A stretch of DNA of 64,000 nucleotides from Siphlonurus alternatus (lineage: Eukaryota; Arthropoda; Insecta; Ephemeroptera; Siphlonuridae). Shown here in pieces: positions 62,378 to 64,000 of the stretch (positions within the stretch are counted from its first letter, which is position 1; each line of letters starts with the position of its first letter). The notes beneath the pieces were generated by a model. The model was given only the letters and a program-made list of their open reading frames with translations. It was not told the origin of the DNA and searched no databases. The DNA is taken from NCBI GenBank assembly GCA_949825025.1, contig OX463778.1, forward strand, positions 22,010,051-22,074,050, given 5' to 3'. Both the position numbers and the translations under genes were made by a program.

Positions 62378-63627
62378 CTGGAAAAAATAAATAAATAAAA
62401 CAATTAATAAATTTAATAAATAATTAATAATTTTGAATTGTGTTCATGGAATATAAATATATATTTAAACAGCTATTTCTGATCTCAAGATTGATGCTCA
62501 GAGTTGAGAGTAGGTCAACTCTTCAACCAAAAACTTTGACCAACGCCAAACACTTTCAAGTGTTACGGGTCCGACTTAGAGAGGTGTGTCATCAACTTTC
62601 CACTTCATTCTCCTCTCTCCTATTCTTTGCGCATGCATAAAGAGTGAAAGGCAAGTGAGATCAGCTGATTGATCATTAGCTCCACTTTTCATATACTGTA
62701 TTTGTCAGTATGACTCCAACTACAGTCTAAACATACAGTATTCTAAAATCTGTTATAGTCGTCTCATGCAGTTTCAGTAAAACAAGCCTTAGATTACGCA
62801 TGAGCTCACAGACTAGACGTCGCCAAGGCGTAGTAATCTTCATTTTTTAAAAATGTCAACACAACAAGATTATTTTAACTTATGTAATTTTTTAAAAATA
62901 TTACATGCTTCTATAAGATGTATAACTATTAGAAAAAAGTGTAAAAAAGTAAGTTTAATTTGATTTCAAAATCGCGTTGCCACCACTTCGACCACTTTGC
63001 ACCTCTTCCAGACGAAAGCCTGGGGCCAGTGGGGCCGCCTGGGGCCCCTGTTGTGACAACACGTCGACACCAAAAATGCTAAAAACTTGAAAAAAAAGGG
63101 GTGAAATTAAAAAAAAATAAACACCCTTACGCATTTAAAAGTAACATTCTAGATTTATTATAGCTTCTGGCGGCGTATATAGACGTATATTCCGATCTGT
63201 CTATTTTTTAAAACGAACGACTTTTTCAGCTCAGCTGATCGGTTTAGTTTGATTCGGTTCGATTTAATTAATCGATTTCGAGCTCCTGTGACGTAACAAT
63301 AACAAAAATCATGGCAGCATGCCTTTTCTGTTTTGGTTTTAAAGTTCACTAAATTAATTAACATTAAACCATGATATCAGTACTAATGCAGGTTAAAAGT
63401 CTATTAGATACTTGGGATGGCCGCTAGGCAAGCGGGTTGCCGCGCCCACGGCGTTCTCATAAACCGGCAAACTAAACTAGGGATGTGATGTTTTTTTTGA
63501 ATCGAGCGCCTATCGTTAAAAAATGAAGGTCGTAACGCAAAACGGTACTACTTTCTATTCAAAATGTCTTCCAGGCGTAAACTAAGGTTTGTGATACTGT
63601 AGTCAGAATTGCCCCGGCATCATCAAT
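62378..63627. other. Right-hand flank, probably PHF5A first intron or promoter
   Basis: No PHF5A first exon or other gene is recognised. A GC-richer patch at about 63000-63070 and short AT-rich frames carry no motif. Confidence 0.4.
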
Positions 63628-63897
63628 ATCAAGGTCCTTTCAAATAGTCCGATTTTGCTACGGAGTCATGTCATAGGATGCCGTAGCAAATGTAGTTGAT
63701 GATGCCACAGCACTGCCTGCCATGGTCTACGTCTAAGACTATTGCGCTCTGTAGAAAAATCAAACTCATCATGATTTTGCCACGGTATATACTTTATTTT
63801 CCAAAACAACAGTCGCAGACGAACCAGAGTAAGTGAACGACTTGCAGCATTTTTATGGGCTCCGTTGCAATTTTGAACTATGTGCAAGGACCTTGAT
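63628..63897. mobile_element. 270-bp palindromic MITE, family C copy 2 (diverged)
   Basis: Ends ATCAAGGTCC and GGACCTTGAT are inverted repeats. Internal GATTTTGCTACGGAGTC, GCCGTAGCAAATGTAGTTGA and GACGAACCAGAGTAAGTGAA match the first copy in order, with many substitutions. An apparent frame through it is not a gene. Confidence 0.65.
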
Positions 63898-64000
63898 AGT
63901 TTATCGGTAAGCAATGTAGTCTGGCATTTTGTATCACGCCATCATGAATCCTGATGAATGAATTCAACACTCTGTTGTCCTTGCTAGCCCAATATCCACT

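Noticed and set aside
62440..64000. PHF5A first exon within the right flank
   Set aside because: I scanned for sequence that could encode MAKHHPDLIFCRKQAGV on the minus strand and found none, so it is taken to lie beyond the window.

Overview
The window is AT-rich animal DNA with intron-split genes, consensus GT/AG splice sites, dense (TA)n and (TTTA)n microsatellites and many short palindromic (MITE-like) repeats. The recognised proteins (WDR17, a secreted alpha-carbonic anhydrase, a MICAL-like protein, ARL6IP1, PHF5A) are metazoan. The repeat load and exon style suggest an arthropod, perhaps a crustacean, but that placement is inference. All exon boundaries were read by eye from splice signals, phase continuity and remembered family sequences.

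Layout. 1-17.0 kb: WDR17 on the minus strand, cut at its 3' end by the left edge. Thirteen exons are supported and a fourteenth, a candidate first coding exon, lies in a GC-rich island near 17.0 kb. A complete seven-exon alpha-carbonic anhydrase gene lies on the plus strand inside one large WDR17 intron (8.37-12.95 kb). 18.5-21.3 kb: a 955-codon uninterrupted minus-strand ORF for an unrecognised, Ser/Asn/Cys-rich protein built from three nested levels of repeats. 21.3-44.8 kb: a long stretch with no confidently identified host gene. It holds microsatellites, palindromes, a LINE fragment inserted into a roughly 0.7 kb palindromic element, and several GC-rich islands that may be unidentified exons. 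44.9-53.5 kb: a complete eleven-coding-exon MICAL-like gene on the plus strand (CH, LIM, four NPF motifs, C-terminal bMERB coiled coil). 57.2-60.1 kb: ARL6IP1, complete, minus strand, with a perfect palindromic NRF1-type site upstream. 61.6-62.4 kb: the last two exons of PHF5A, minus strand, with its first exon apparently beyond the right edge.

The genes do not form a pathway. WDR17 is a WD40 scaffold, the carbonic anhydrase is predicted to be secreted, MICAL-like acts in Rab/EHD recycling-endosome traffic, ARL6IP1 shapes ER membrane and PHF5A is an SF3b spliceosome subunit. The most novel items are the repeat-built 955-aa protein, the antisense carbonic anhydrase nested in WDR17, a possible stop-containing alternative exon in the MICAL-like gene, and several families of long near-perfect palindromes.
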